NCBI GenBank assembly: GCA_963791325.1 | Contig: CAWBRU010000008.1 | Span: 62,001-126,000, forward strand | From: JBEVJK01 sp963791325 | Lineage (GTDB): Bacteria > Pseudomonadota > Alphaproteobacteria > Rhizobiales > Rhizobiaceae | DNA: 64,000 nt | Reading direction: 5' to 3' | Shown: positions 27,766 through 37,113 of the stretch, piece by piece | Numbering within the stretch: the stretch's first letter is position 1 | Layout: each line of letters starts with the position of its first letter | Made by a program: the position numbers and the translations under genes | Notes under the pieces: model-generated | Database searches by the model: none | What the model was told of the DNA's origin: nothing | What the model saw: only the letters and a program-made list of their open reading frames with translations

Positions 27766-27926
27766 GAGCGGAGCACCGACTCTTCGAAACCGGCACTCCC
27801 CTGCAGTCTTTGTTTTTTCCGCAATTCCGGACGGAAAACCGTCACCACTTTTCCTGGATTGCTCCAAGTCTGTTTTTTCCGCAATTCCGAACGGAAAACC
27901 GTTGCCGCTTTTCGTGGAATGGCTCA
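27766..27926 (-). repeat. Tandem RIME-type repeats (one partial, one full)
   Basis: Read on the minus strand, the stop of the DUF3606 gene runs into GAGCCATTCCACGAAAAGCG, the first half of a repeat (to about 27863). This is followed at once by a second copy starting GGAGCAATCCAGGAAAAG and ending GTGCTCCGCTC. Both halves share CCGGAATTGCGGAAAAAAC or a one-base variant. The tandem first half suggests slippage or unequal exchange inside the element. Confidence 0.75.
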
Positions 27927-28094
27927 GCGGGCGGGTCGGGTGTGCTGCAGCCGGGCAGCGGCTCTCACCAGTTCCACGCGGTCATAGCTGTGCTCGCCCA
28001 CAAGGAACTGCACCTGCTCGACCGACAGGCCGTGACTCAGGGCGAAGTATTCGATCTCCAGTTCCCGTCCCGGAAAGAGATTCAAGTCTTCCAT
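27924..28094 (-). CDS. DUF3606-like small protein (56 aa)
   Basis: A 56-aa acidic protein starting MEDLNLFPGRELEIEYFAL and containing HGLSVEQVQFLVGEHSYDRV. The pattern (charged start, short helix, L-S-x-E-x-L/V turn, helix, V-E-x-V/L) fits the DUF3606 family of small alphaproteobacterial proteins with a helix-turn-helix-like shape and no known function. A GGGGAT ribosome binding site precedes the ATG. Its TGA stop adjoins the tandem RIME copies. Confidence 0.65.
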   Translation of the reverse strand: MEDLNLFPGRELEIEYFALSHGLSVEQVQFLVGEHSYDRVELVRAAARLQHTRPAR

Positions 28095-28367
28095 GTCGAT
28101 CCCCGTCGTTTCTCAGAGAAGCTGTTGGCCTGTGTTGACAATACTCTTCGCGAATCCGCCGATCTGTCGCAGAGTTCACATGGCCACAGAATGATGTAGT
28201 CGACCTGGTCTGACCGAGACGTGCGGCGTTGCGATCGTTTCAGTCTGATACATCCCCCGTTGCCGCCAACGGTGTAGCAATCCCTATGCCAAGCGGACCG
28301 CAATGACGTTGCCGCTGAGATTGAATCGGAGTGACGCAGCGGTTCGGCGCAGCGCGCTCCGCTTGCC

Positions 28368-28883
28368 CTAACCGCCCCGACCTGCGGCTGCCACGGTGAG
28401 CGCTGGTGAGCGAGCCAGCGTTTGCAGAACGACGCAATATCGCTCTGTGAGCTTGATCAGTGTATCGAGGCGCTCCTTCGGCTCTTCGGTGCGCAGATCG
28501 AAGTGCAGGCGGATCGACTTGAAGCCGACAGGTGCGTCCTTGGCGACGCCCAGCGTGCCGCGGAAATCCAGGTCACCCTCGGCGCTCACCGTGCCGCCGT
28601 CGAGCTTGAACTCCAGCGCGGTGGCGACGGCCTTCAGAGTGACCCCGGCGCACGCGACGAGCGCCTCGAGCAGCATGTCCCCGGAGCACAGCTCGGCGCC
28701 GCTCCCGCCTGTGGCCGGGTGAAGGCCGGCGATCGCCAGCGCGCGGCCGGTCTCGACCTTGCAGGCGATCGCCTGGTCTTCGACGGATCCGACAGCCCTG
28801 AGCGTCACCACCGCGCTTTCCGGCGTCTCGCGGTAGCGTTCCTTGAGCGGCGTTTGTATCGCCTTGAGTTCAGCCGAATCCAT
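28368..28883 (-). CDS. OsmC-family peroxide/redox protein
   Basis: 171-aa cytoplasmic protein of the OsmC/Ohr superfamily, thiol peroxidases that reduce organic hydroperoxides. Both catalytic cysteines can be placed: C78 in EALVACAGVTL and C150 in LTERYCVVLQ. The ATG at 28883 has GGAG nine bases upstream and is preferred to an in-frame ATG at 28940. It is divergent from the PLP-enzyme gene at 29048. The 28095-28367 gap downstream holds no recognised gene. Confidence 0.88.
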   Translation of the reverse strand: MDSAELKAIQTPLKERYRETPESAVVTLRAVGSVEDQAIACKVETGRALAIAGLHPATGGSGAELCSGDMLLEALVACAGVTLKAVATALEFKLDGGTVSAEGDLDFRGTLGVAKDAPVGFKSIRLHFDLRTEEPKERLDTLIKLTERYCVVLQTLARSPALTVAAAGRGG

Positions 28884-29047
28884 GAACGGTGCTCCATATC
28901 TGGCAAGCTGCCTTCCGCTCGAAGGCATGATCTGCGGCATCTTAGCGCCGGTGCTTCGCTCCGGTCATCCGCAAAGCGCGTGTCGCTGGCTGTGCGGGCC
29001 GCAGGCTGCTAGATTTCCGGCGGCGAGACTCGTGGGGGCATGAAACA

Positions 29048-30215
29048 TTGGCATCGCAGGATGAAAGCCGACGCTGGTCGGCGCGCACCATGGCCGCGCA
29101 GGCGATGGGCACGGTCGACCAGGTCACCCGCGCGATCGTGCCGCCGATCCATGTCTCGACCACCTTTGTCCGCGACCCCGACAACGCCTATTCTTCCGGT
29201 TTCGTCTACGGCCGTCCCGACAACCAGACGGTGCGCGAGGCCGAGGCGATTGTCGCGATGCTGGAACAAGCCTCGGCGGCGCTGGTGTTCTCCTCAGGCA
29301 TGTCAGCGGCCCTAGCCGTCTTCCAGTCGCTCGCCATGGGCGACCACATCATCGCGCCGAAGATCATGTATTGGGCCCTGCGGTCCTGGCTCCGCACCGA
29401 GGCGGTGCAGCGTGGCCTGACGCTGACCCTGGTCGACGCGACCGATCTGGACGCGGTGCGCGCCGCCGTCGTTCCAGGCAAGACCCGCATCATCTGGATC
29501 GAGACGCCGGCCAACCCGCTCTGGGACGTCACCGATATCGGTGCGTTGGCAACGATCGCTCATCACGCGGGCGCCCGCCTCGCCGTCGAATTCGACATGT
29601 GCCTCGCCCGTGCTCACCCAGCCGCTGAGGCACGGGGCCGACATCGTCATGCATGCCGCCACAAAATACCTCAACGGGCACTCCGACGTGGTCGCCGGTG
29701 CCCTCGCCTGCGCGCGCCAGGATGAGTTCTGGGACAAGATCGTCGCGTACCGCAGGCAGTTCGGGACCATTCTCGGGCCCTTCGAGGCCTTCCTTCTCAT
29801 CCGCGGCATGCGGACGCTGGATCTGCGTGTCCGGGCGGCCTGCGCCTCCGCGCAAAATCTTGCCGCGCGGCTGCAAGCCCATCCGATGATCGCCAAAGTC
29901 CTCTATCCCGGCCTGGCTGACCACCCCGGACACGCCGTCGCGGCGCGGCAGATGCAGGGCGGATTCGGCGGCATGCTCTCGGTGCTGACAAAGGGAGGTG
30001 ACCGTGCCGCGATCGGCACGGCGGCTTCGGTCACGCTCTGGAAGAGAGCGACTTCGCTCGGCGGCGTCGAGAGCCTCATCGAGCACCGCGCCTCGATCGA
30101 GGGGGCGGACTCGCCATGTCCCCCGAATCTGCTGCGGCTGTCGGTGGGCATCGAAGACCCCGACGATCTCTATTCGGACCTGTCGCAAGCGTTGGCGACG
30201 GCGGGCATCGGCTGA
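29048..30215 (+). pseudogene. Cys/Met-metabolism PLP enzyme (cystathionine gamma-synthase/lyase-like), one frameshift
   Basis: A fold-type I PLP enzyme of trans-sulfuration, about 389 aa when joined. The N-terminal part reads VPPIHVSTTFVRDPDNAY and YGRPDNQTVREAEA, typical of the family. After LAVE near 29589 the frame shifts by one base to NSTCASPVLTQPL, followed by the active-site lysine in HAATKYLNGHSDVVAG and the usual C-terminus ending LRLSVGIEDPDDLYSDL. A single missing base near GTCGAATTCG restores everything, so this may be a sequence error. The start is probably a TTG at 29048; ATG 29090 would cut the conserved N-terminus. Confidence 0.8.
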
Positions 30216-30296
30216 GCATCTCGGCCCGCAGCTTTCATTAACTTAATGGAGGCAAGCTGCCGCGGAGATAACCTCGAGCCAGACTGAGGCGCCCGA

Positions 30297-30581
30297 ATGA
30301 CCTACCGACCTTCCGTTGCCGCAGCCATCGTCGCCGGCGCGCTTCTTGGCGGCATGGTGCTGCACGGTGCTCTGGCCGAAGCGCCTGCCGATCTGGCCAA
30401 GCTGGTCGGCGCAGGCGCCAAGGGGGCGGAAAGCGCGATGGAAGTGCTCGGCTACAAGGCGACCGGCAAGAATGACGGCACCTGGTTCAATGCGAGCACC
30501 GGCACCTGCGTCAAGCTCCACGTCACCGGTGACAAGTTGAGCAGCATCGACACCCTCGACGCTGCGGCCTGCGGCGGCTGA
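30297..30581 (+). CDS. Small secreted protein (94 aa)
   Basis: Exported small protein. The signal peptide spans about 27 residues (SVAAAIVAGALLGGMVLHGALA). The mature part contains GYKATGKNDGTWFNASTGTC and KLHVTGDKLSSIDTL, a beta-rich pattern like a PepSY or YpeB-style small domain, and two cysteines. I do not recognise a named family. It follows the PLP enzyme gene by 81 bp on the same strand. Confidence 0.65.
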   Translation: MTYRPSVAAAIVAGALLGGMVLHGALAEAPADLAKLVGAGAKGAESAMEVLGYKATGKNDGTWFNASTGTCVKLHVTGDKLSSIDTLDAAACGG

Positions 30582-30655
30582 CACGGCAGCACTCACCTGG
30601 GTCAGGCCGCGCGGCAGAACGGGCAGCCCGAGTTGCCCGAAGCCTCGGATTTCCG

Positions 30656-30916
30656 TCAACGTCGGTTGAGATCGCTTGCGGCGATGAGGAACAGCATCAT
30701 CCGGTGGGCCAGAAGCAGTGCCGTGACGCCGGACAGCGCCCAGGGAATGTCCGAAAATTCCGTTGCCGGATCGAGCGCCGCCAACATCGCGCCGATCATC
30801 ACCGTCGACAGGACGGCGATGACGACGACATGCCAGCCATAGCGGGCAATATCGGCGACAAGGTCGCGCCAAGTCATCGGGGGGTCAAGGGTTTCGGTGA
30901 TCTCGATCGTCTGCAT
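30656..30916 (-). CDS. Small two-helix membrane protein (86 aa)
   Basis: An 86-aa protein with two likely membrane helices (YGWHVVVIAVLSTVMIGAML, about 27-46, and WALSGVTALLLAHRMMLFLI, about 59-78). The N-terminus is acidic and cytoplasmic-looking. No family recognised. It faces the secreted protein at 30297 tail to tail. Confidence 0.55.
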   Translation of the reverse strand: MQTIEITETLDPPMTWRDLVADIARYGWHVVVIAVLSTVMIGAMLAALDPATEFSDIPWALSGVTALLLAHRMMLFLIAASDLNRR

Positions 30917-31370
30917 GTTCGGCCCTCATGCTACGTTCAAAGAAGCCCCAAGTAAGCCTAACACAAGCGGCGACCCAGTCACGATACGCCTTTTAGGTAC
31001 CACCCCAAGGTGGTGCCGACCGGCGGCAACGGGTTACAACCGCAAGCCGGCGATGGCTGTGTCGACACGTCGGTCGGCAGCCCGGGACCGGCTTGCAGGT
31101 CGGAACCGACCAGTACGACCATCGAACAGTAAACTGGTATGAAAGGTTGAAAGGCGAACTGTTCGATAGCGTTCTCATGTCGCGCGCCCCGGGTCAGGCA
31201 CGGGTGGCCGGGCCGTCCAGCTTCCCGAGTGCGCTCCGCCGCCGCATGTCTTCGGGTTGGCCGGAAGGCGCGGCTGCTATATCGTCGCGCCCCCACGAGA
31301 CGTCGTGCCGTCCCGGCAGCGCTCGGTATTGCGTTCTCTGCACGGCGGATCGTGCCATATTCACCGCGGA
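30917..31370. other. Intergenic region with one hairpin
   Basis: 454 bp without a convincing gene. GGTACCACC (30996-31004) and GGTGGTGCC (31009-31017) form a 9-bp stem with one wobble pair and a CCAA loop; its role is unclear. The remainder should contain the start signals of the catalase-like gene and of the divergent small membrane protein. Confidence 0.45.
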
Positions 31371-32375
31371 ATGAGGGATGACTTCGTGAGGAACAACATC
31401 GTCGCGACGAGCCTGCTCGCGCTGCTCGCCGTCAGCTTCGAACCGTTCGCCCTGCCGATAGGATCGGCGGCGCAAGACGTCGACCCCGCCGAGCTCGTCA
31501 AGGACATTCACGCCATCTTCGGCGAGCACCATGAACGGGCGGTGCACGCGAAGGGCGTCGTTCTCGACGCCGGTTTCGAGCCGACGGATGCGGCCCGCAC
31601 GCTCAGCAAAGCAAACGTTTTCGCGGGCAAGGTTCGTGCCACGGCGCGGCTGTCGGACACCACCGGCATCCCGACGATCCCCGATGCCGATCCCAACGCC
31701 TCGCCCCACGGCCTTGCCGTCAAGTTCCTGCTGCCGGACGGCGCAGAGATGGACATCGTCACCCACAGCTTCAATGGCTTCCCCGCCGCGACCGCGCAAG
31801 ACTTCGACGCGTTCCTGAAGGCGGCAGCGGCCAGCGGCGCCGGCGTGGCCAAGCCGACGCCGATCGAAAAATACCTTCAAGCCCACCCCAATGCGCTGCC
31901 GTTCGTGACCCAGCAGAAGCCGCCGCCGGAAAGTCTGGCGACCACCAGCTATTTCGGTGTCAACGCGTTCACCTTCACCGATGCCGGCGGCAAGCAGACG
32001 ACCGTGAGATACCGGTTCGTGCCGCAAGCCGGCGAAAAGTACCTCGATGCGGCGGCGGCCGCGGCGAAAGGCCCCGACTACCTCATGCGGGAGATCGCCG
32101 AGCGCGTCGGCAAGGGTCCGGTCGCCTTCGACTGGTACGCGCAGATCGCCGAGGCCGGCGATAAGCCGGACGACCCCTCCAGCCCATGGCCGGAGGAGCG
32201 GAAACTGGTGAAGCTCGGGGTGCTGACATTGACCGGCATGGCGGCCGACCAGGAGGGAATGAGCAAAAGCCTGCTGTTCCTCCCCAACAATGTCCCTGAC
32301 GGCATCGCCCCTGCCGATCCGATGATCGATGTGCGCAGCGCCGCCTACCCGATCTCGTTCTCGGAACGCCAATGA
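31371..32375 (+). CDS. SrpA-type catalase-family peroxidase
   Basis: 334-aa exported heme peroxidase related to catalase but lacking the catalase C-terminal domains. A signal-like N-terminus (NNIVATSLLALLAVSFEPFALP) suggests periplasmic location. The distal His is in ERAVHAKGVV, and the conserved GLAVKFLLPDG and FPAATAQDFDAFLKA stretches follow. The proximal heme ligand pattern R-x-x-x-Y appears as RSAAY near the end. Start could be ATG 31371 or a GTG at 31386 that has AGGGAT upstream. The gene precedes the MscS-like gene on the same strand. Confidence 0.85.
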   Translation: MRDDFVRNNIVATSLLALLAVSFEPFALPIGSAAQDVDPAELVKDIHAIFGEHHERAVHAKGVVLDAGFEPTDAARTLSKANVFAGKVRATARLSDTTGIPTIPDADPNASPHGLAVKFLLPDGAEMDIVTHSFNGFPAATAQDFDAFLKAAAASGAGVAKPTPIEKYLQAHPNALPFVTQQKPPPESLATTSYFGVNAFTFTDAGGKQTTVRYRFVPQAGEKYLDAAAAAAKGPDYLMREIAERVGKGPVAFDWYAQIAEAGDKPDDPSSPWPEERKLVKLGVLTLTGMAADQEGMSKSLLFLPNNVPDGIAPADPMIDVRSAAYPISFSERQ

Positions 32376-32521
32376 CGGGGGCGAACGGCGGCGGACCGGC
32401 GAAATGCCGCTCAGCGGAGCCGGGCCTGACCGCTTGGCCAGATCCCGGCGAAACGCGGTAGAACCCGGACCAAGATCGTCGGGGATTGCGGCAGGAGGGC
32501 GAAAAGGCTGTCGTCGGAGCG

Positions 32522-34036
32522 ATGCTGAGTACGTCTGACCTCGTCAATGCCCTGACCGATCCGTTCGTTCAGACCGGCGTGCTCGCGGTCGCCGGCGCGC
32601 TGGTGACGCGTGTCATCCTGCGCGGCCGCCCGGTGCGCCGCCTCGTCGGCCAGCTGACCTTCTTCCTGGCGCTGTCGATCCTGCTTCTCTACCACGGCAT
32701 CATTCCCTACGAGGCCGGCCCGCCGGGCGCCTCCATCCTGCAGCGGGTCTTTCTGGGGATTGCCAAGATCATCTGGTGGATCAACGCGGCCTGGTCGCTG
32801 ATCAGCCTGGTGCGCGTGTTCCTGACCTTCGAACTGCAGCCGCGCGAGGGCCGGCTGCTGCAGGATCTCGTCGTCGGCATCATCTATGTCGGCGCGTTCC
32901 TGTCGGTGGTCGCTTATGTCTTCGATGCCCCGGTGGGCACGCTGATCGCCACCTCCGGGGCCGTTGCCATCATCCTCGGCCTCGCCCTTCAGAGCACGTT
33001 GAGCGACCTGTTTTCGGGAATTGCGCTGAACCTCGCCAGGTCATACGGCATCGGCGATTGGCTGGTGCTGGGCAGCGGCATCGAAGGCCGGGTCGTCGAG
33101 ACCAACTGGCGGGCGACCCACCTTCTGACCAATGCCAACGACCTCGTCGTGGTGCCGAACAGCGATCTTGCCAAGGCCCGGCTCACCAACCTGAGCAGCC
33201 CGGAGCGCAGTCATGGGGTGACCCTTCAGGTGCGCTTCCGGCCGACCACGATGCCGTCCGCCATCGCCGAGGTGATGCGCTCGGTGCTGATCAGCAGCGA
33301 CACGATCCTGCATCTGCCCGAGCCGACCGTTCAGGTCGTGTCGCTCGACGGCAACGCCGTCGAACTCGAGCTTTCGTTCCGCGTTGGCGAGATCGGGGCG
33401 GCGGCCAGGGCCAGGAGCGAAATCTTCGACCTGATCTACCGGCACGCCAAGGCGGCAGGCCTGGCGCTGTCGTCGCCGCTCGACGCCCCTGCCGTGGCGA
33501 CCGCCGCGCCTGACGCGGACGAGCCGCGATTCGGCCAGCACGTCACGCCGCGGCGCGTGCTCGACGCCATCGCGCTGTTTGCCTCGCTGACCGACGGCGA
33601 GAAGGATGCGCTTGCCGAAAGGATGGTGCGCCGCACCTTCCGCAAGGGTGAGGTGCTGGCCGAACAGGGGGCGGTGCTCAAGTCGCTGATGATCGTCAGA
33701 AGCGGCGTGGTCGCGGTGATCTGCCGCGATGACGGGCGGGTGACGGAGCTGGGGCATCTGGCGCCAGGCGACTTCTTCGGCGAAGGCGGCCTGCTGACCG
33801 GATCGGGCGAGCCCGGCAGCATCGAGGCGGTGACCTTTGTCGTCGCCTACGAGATCACCCAGGAGTGCCTGGCCATGCTGATGCGCGACCGCCCCGCGAT
33901 CGCCGACGAGATCGCCGGCCTGCTCTCCACCCGGATCGCCTCAGAGCTCAGCCGGCTGAGCCCCGGCGAGACGTCTGCCAATGGGAGGGCGATCAAGCCG
34001 TTGCGGGCCCGCATCAGGCAATTGTTCGACCTGTGA
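32522..34036 (+). CDS. MscS-type mechanosensitive channel with C-terminal cNMP-binding-like domain
   Basis: 504-aa inner-membrane protein. Four N-terminal helices precede the MscS core: TM3-like stretch ATSGAVAIILGLALQSTLSD (about 143-162) and the beta domain with GIEGRVVETNWRATHL and VVVPNSDLAKARLTNLSSPE. From about residue 345 a Crp-type cyclic-nucleotide fold follows (AERMVRRTFRKGEVLAEQG). Its phosphate-binding cassette reads FFGEGGLLTGSGEPGS, without the arginine that normally holds the nucleotide phosphate. The build is that of bacterial cyclic-nucleotide-gated MscS relatives (bCNG). Start 32522 is the ATG nearest the first helix. Confidence 0.88.
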   Translation: MLSTSDLVNALTDPFVQTGVLAVAGALVTRVILRGRPVRRLVGQLTFFLALSILLLYHGIIPYEAGPPGASILQRVFLGIAKIIWWINAAWSLISLVRVFLTFELQPREGRLLQDLVVGIIYVGAFLSVVAYVFDAPVGTLIATSGAVAIILGLALQSTLSDLFSGIALNLARSYGIGDWLVLGSGIEGRVVETNWRATHLLTNANDLVVVPNSDLAKARLTNLSSPERSHGVTLQVRFRPTTMPSAIAEVMRSVLISSDTILHLPEPTVQVVSLDGNAVELELSFRVGEIGAAARARSEIFDLIYRHAKAAGLALSSPLDAPAVATAAPDADEPRFGQHVTPRRVLDAIALFASLTDGEKDALAERMVRRTFRKGEVLAEQGAVLKSLMIVRSGVVAVICRDDGRVTELGHLAPGDFFGEGGLLTGSGEPGSIEAVTFVVAYEITQECLAMLMRDRPAIADEIAGLLSTRIASELSRLSPGETSANGRAIKPLRARIRQLFDL

Positions 34037-34064
34037 GCGGGCTCCGCGGCCGCCGCTGACGGGT

Positions 34065-35387
34065 TCAGCCCAGCCAGCCGCCGCTGAAGCCGGCTCGCCT
34101 GAGGCCGGTGACGATCGGCGCGCAGCGGCGCATGATCTTCCACAGAAGTTCGGTCCGGTAGTTCTCGATCATCAGCACGACCGGGCCCTGATCGATGCCG
34201 AAGTGAAACGGTGTGACCCAGCCGGTGGTCCCGTCGGCATGGGGAAAGGTGAGGTTGAACGACGGCTTGAAGCCGTAGAGCCGCGTCATCCCGAGATCCA
34301 TGCGGGCGAAGTTGCGGGCGGTGGGCACGACGATCTCGGGTGCAAAGGGCAGCGAAGCCACCACCACCCAAGGCGCGACCGTGCCGTCGTCCGGTCCGAA
34401 CGGAGCGCCGCGCGCGATGTAGTCGAAGAACTGCCGCTCGACCCCGCCGACCGTGGCCTTGACCCAGCCCGGCCCGTCGCAGGCGGTGAAGCCCCAGCAG
34501 AATTCGCCGTAGCCGGTGAAGCCCAGCGGATTGCGGATGGCATAGTCGCGCTGAACGAAGGTCGCGCGCCGGCTGTTCTCGAAATAGTCGCTGTCGTGGC
34601 GGCGCATGAAGTCATCGCGGATGCGGCGGAAATCGACCCACATATGCGACAGCTGATGGGTGAACAGCGGCCCCGAATAGAGCAGATCCCAGCCATAGAT
34701 GCTCTTCCACTGGTAGGTGGAGGTGTAGGCGGCATAGCTCTCGGCGGGCAAGGCGTGGGTCGGCGAGCCGAGGCCGAGCAGGTAGAGCAGCAATCCCTCG
34801 TCATAGCCCTCCCAGTGATAGGGCAGGAAGCCGGTCTCCGGCCGCCAGCCATGGGTGACGGTGAGCCCGCCGTTCAGCATCCACTCCCAATCGGCCCGCT
34901 CGTAGAGCGCATGGCCGAGCCGCCGGATTTCGATCTCATCCGGCGTGTCGCCGTCGAAATAGGTCGCGACCGTCAACGCCCCGGCGAACAGAAACGCCGA
35001 ATCGATGGTCGACAGCTCGCAGTTCCAGACGCGCCGGCCGGTCTCGATATCGAGAAAGTGGTAGAAAAATCCCTTGTAGCCGGATGCATCCGGCTCCGGC
35101 CCTTGCCGGCAATCGATCAGGAAGCGCAGCCGCCGGCGGGCGATCTTGGCGGCGAACGGGCGAATGATGATGCCCCGTTCGACGATGACCGGCAGCGTTG
35201 CCAGGGCCATGCCGATGGCAGCGATGCTGGCCGGCGCGTTGGCATCGGTCTTGTCGCGCACCAGCCCGTTGTCGGGGTTGGTCTCGTGCAGATAATAGAG
35301 CAGCGTCGAAAACTGCAGCCGGCCCATATCCTGCGGGCTCGGCGGCCGATGCAGCTCGTCCAGCTCAGGCGCCTCGACCTCAGCCAT
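34065..35387 (-). CDS. Glucoamylase-like domain protein (PF10091; GH144-type beta-glucanase)
   Basis: 440-aa alpha/alpha-barrel protein of the COG5368/PF10091 type, related to GH144 endo-beta-1,2-glucanases and to the C-terminus of cyclic beta-glucan synthase NdvB. Landmarks are LQFSTLLYYLHETNPDNGLV, KGFFYHFLDIETGRR, STIDSAFLFAG, THGWRPETGFLPYHWEGYDE and SGPLFTHQLSHMWVDFR. No signal peptide is seen, so it may act in the cytoplasm. Rhizobia make cyclic beta-1,2-glucans, a plausible but unproven substrate. Convergent with the MscS gene, which could link both to osmotic adaptation. Confidence 0.8.
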   Translation of the reverse strand: MAEVEAPELDELHRPPSPQDMGRLQFSTLLYYLHETNPDNGLVRDKTDANAPASIAAIGMALATLPVIVERGIIIRPFAAKIARRRLRFLIDCRQGPEPDASGYKGFFYHFLDIETGRRVWNCELSTIDSAFLFAGALTVATYFDGDTPDEIEIRRLGHALYERADWEWMLNGGLTVTHGWRPETGFLPYHWEGYDEGLLLYLLGLGSPTHALPAESYAAYTSTYQWKSIYGWDLLYSGPLFTHQLSHMWVDFRRIRDDFMRRHDSDYFENSRRATFVQRDYAIRNPLGFTGYGEFCWGFTACDGPGWVKATVGGVERQFFDYIARGAPFGPDDGTVAPWVVVASLPFAPEIVVPTARNFARMDLGMTRLYGFKPSFNLTFPHADGTTGWVTPFHFGIDQGPVVLMIENYRTELLWKIMRRCAPIVTGLRRAGFSGGWLG

Positions 35388-35652
35388 TCCACCCTCTTGC
35401 TGCGGCCCGTCACGAACCCGGCGAGCAGAGTTGCTGCAGCCGCAAAGTATAGGCTGCCGGCGCTCTGCCGGCCGCGTGAGCCTATGTCATCACGGATCAT
35501 GGTTCCAGGGCCATCGGCAAACACTTGGGATCGGCGATGGGCAGCAGGACGACTGGATCCCGGCACCGCCGAGAAAGTTGGAACTCGGCAGGAACAAGCT
35601 GGTTCAGCTCACGTTCAAAAAAACTCAGTGAGCCTCAAGGAGGCGTTCAAAG

Positions 35653-36219
35653 ATGATCAGAAAACTTCTCGCCGCCACAGCGATTGCGGCCCTCGTCACG
35701 TCCAGTGCGCTGGCGCAAAGCTCGGGCGGCTCCGGCGGCGCAAGTTCCGGCAGCTCAGGCGGCATGAGTTCCGGCACCTCCGGCGGCACCGGCAGGGGCG
35801 CGGCGGGCGGCAACAGCGCCGCCTCGCAAAACCAAGGATCTCAGTCGAACAGCAATTCCGGCCAGTCGCAGCAGGACGGCACCGGCATCTCCGGCCGTGT
35901 CACATCGGGCAACTCGGGCGGCGACTCTCAGGGGCTCGGCGCGCCGACCAATGGCGGGACAGCCGGCGCCGCCAATGGCGTCGGTACGCCAGGCGCTGCA
36001 GGCAACCAGGCCGCGATGCCCGGCAGCTGGTCGGGCAGCATCGGCACAGCGTTCTTCAACAGCGACATGACGCTCCGGTCGGAGACCGACATCAGGCAGA
36101 ATTGGTCCGCGCTGAGCGCGGCTCAGCAGCAGCAGGTACGGTCCGACTGCCAGAACATCAACACCAACACCGCAACGCCGGACATGAGCAAGCTGTGCGA
36201 GACGGTGGGCGCCATATGA
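35653..36219 (+). CDS. Secreted Gly/Ser-rich protein
   Basis: 188-aa exported protein. Signal peptide MIRKLLAATAIAALVTSSALA. Residues 22-115 are low-complexity Ser/Gly/Asn/Gln. A folded-looking tail (about 125-188: GSIGTAFFNSDMTLRSE, then ALSAAQQQQVRSDCQNI and SKLCETVG) has two cysteines. AAGGAGG precedes the ATG. Proteins of this pattern are common in Mesorhizobium; function unknown. Confidence 0.72.
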   Translation: MIRKLLAATAIAALVTSSALAQSSGGSGGASSGSSGGMSSGTSGGTGRGAAGGNSAASQNQGSQSNSNSGQSQQDGTGISGRVTSGNSGGDSQGLGAPTNGGTAGAANGVGTPGAAGNQAAMPGSWSGSIGTAFFNSDMTLRSETDIRQNWSALSAAQQQQVRSDCQNINTNTATPDMSKLCETVGAI

Positions 36220-36252
36220 ATTGGGGCGGCTGATTGCCCTCCGACAATTCGG

Positions 36253-36810
36253 TCACTTGCGCGCCGCGACGACGGCGCCGGGAACCAGACCCGCGCCGGG
36301 CCACCACAGAGCCGCCTGGGCGAGATGCTGCGCGGTCAGTTTCGGTTCGAGTTTCCGGCGGGTCGATGCCGTTTGTTCGCTTGCGTCAACGTTGCTGCCG
36401 GCAGCTGTCGTCGAGGCGGCCGGCTTCGAGCCGCCGCGCGCAATCGATTCGCTGTCCTGAGCGGGAGCGGACCCCGAGCCGTTGGGCACCAAGCCGAGAT
36501 CGAGGCTCGTTCCCATCTCGATCAAGACAAGAACCATGAAAAGCCCGATCAAGCTCACGCCTGACTTCCAACCCAGGCCTGCCGGCAGCCGATCCCACAG
36601 GCGCGGACGCACAAACTCGAACGGATAAGGCGAGTTGATCGGTTGTGCGTTGCGCCAAACCTCGTCGGCGAGCAGCGTCTTGAATGCTTCTTCTTCGAAG
36701 AGGGTCGTCAGATCTAAGGCTTGCTCCTGAGATCCTGCGAGATTCGGAGGGCGGGATGCGATCAACGGCGCAACTGGAAGGGGCAAGGTCGCCTCCCCGG
36801 CAGACCGCAA
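36253..36810 (-). CDS. Hypothetical single-TM protein
   Basis: 185-aa ORF with one membrane helix (GVSLIGLFMVLVLIEMG, about residues 84-100), an N-terminal cytoplasmic-like half and an Ala/Ser-rich tail. No family is recognised. Another frame (36386-36856) overlaps, but this one has the more natural composition. It converges with the Gly/Ser-rich gene. Start is uncertain. Confidence 0.4.
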   Translation of the reverse strand: MRSAGEATLPLPVAPLIASRPPNLAGSQEQALDLTTLFEEEAFKTLLADEVWRNAQPINSPYPFEFVRPRLWDRLPAGLGWKSGVSLIGLFMVLVLIEMGTSLDLGLVPNGSGSAPAQDSESIARGGSKPAASTTAAGSNVDASEQTASTRRKLEPKLTAQHLAQAALWWPGAGLVPGAVVAARK

Positions 36811-37113
36811 CTGAAGGCGGCACCCTATTAGCTCCCTCGGGGGGTGCGGGTGTCAATCTACCCCTTTGGTCGTAGGGACGCTTGGAAGGTTCTCAATTCC
36901 GCCCCCCGATCTCGGGCGGGCGGCGCCGCTACGATCCGGGTCCGGCCGCGCCGCAAGCCGGCGACCGGCCCGATCCGCCCAGGCGGCTGCCCGCCTCGGT
37001 CGGACCTGGACAGCCCCTGCCCCGCCTGATTGGATATTGTGCGATCGGCGCTCACCCTCTGACGACACGCCCAGCGCGCTCGACACAGCGGATCCGGCCG
37101 GAGGCAATAGGCC
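36811..37113. other. Intergenic region, no gene seen
   Basis: 303 bp, very GC-rich with runs of C and G. Open frames on both strands have skewed Arg/Pro composition typical of noncoding high-GC sequence. No repeat or RNA fold was recognised. Confidence 0.45.

Noticed and set aside
27766..27926. CRISPR-like tandem repeats
   Set aside because: Only two units, unequal in length and without unique spacers; both are RIME elements.
28941..29047. Possible SAM-II riboswitch before the trans-sulfuration-type gene
   Set aside because: The gene type invites it, but the characteristic SAM-II pseudoknot sequence could not be found in the short divergent gap.
33981..36233. 750-codon plus-strand open frame
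   Set aside because: Antisense to the glucan-hydrolase gene and then out of frame with the Gly/Ser-rich gene; no conserved motifs.
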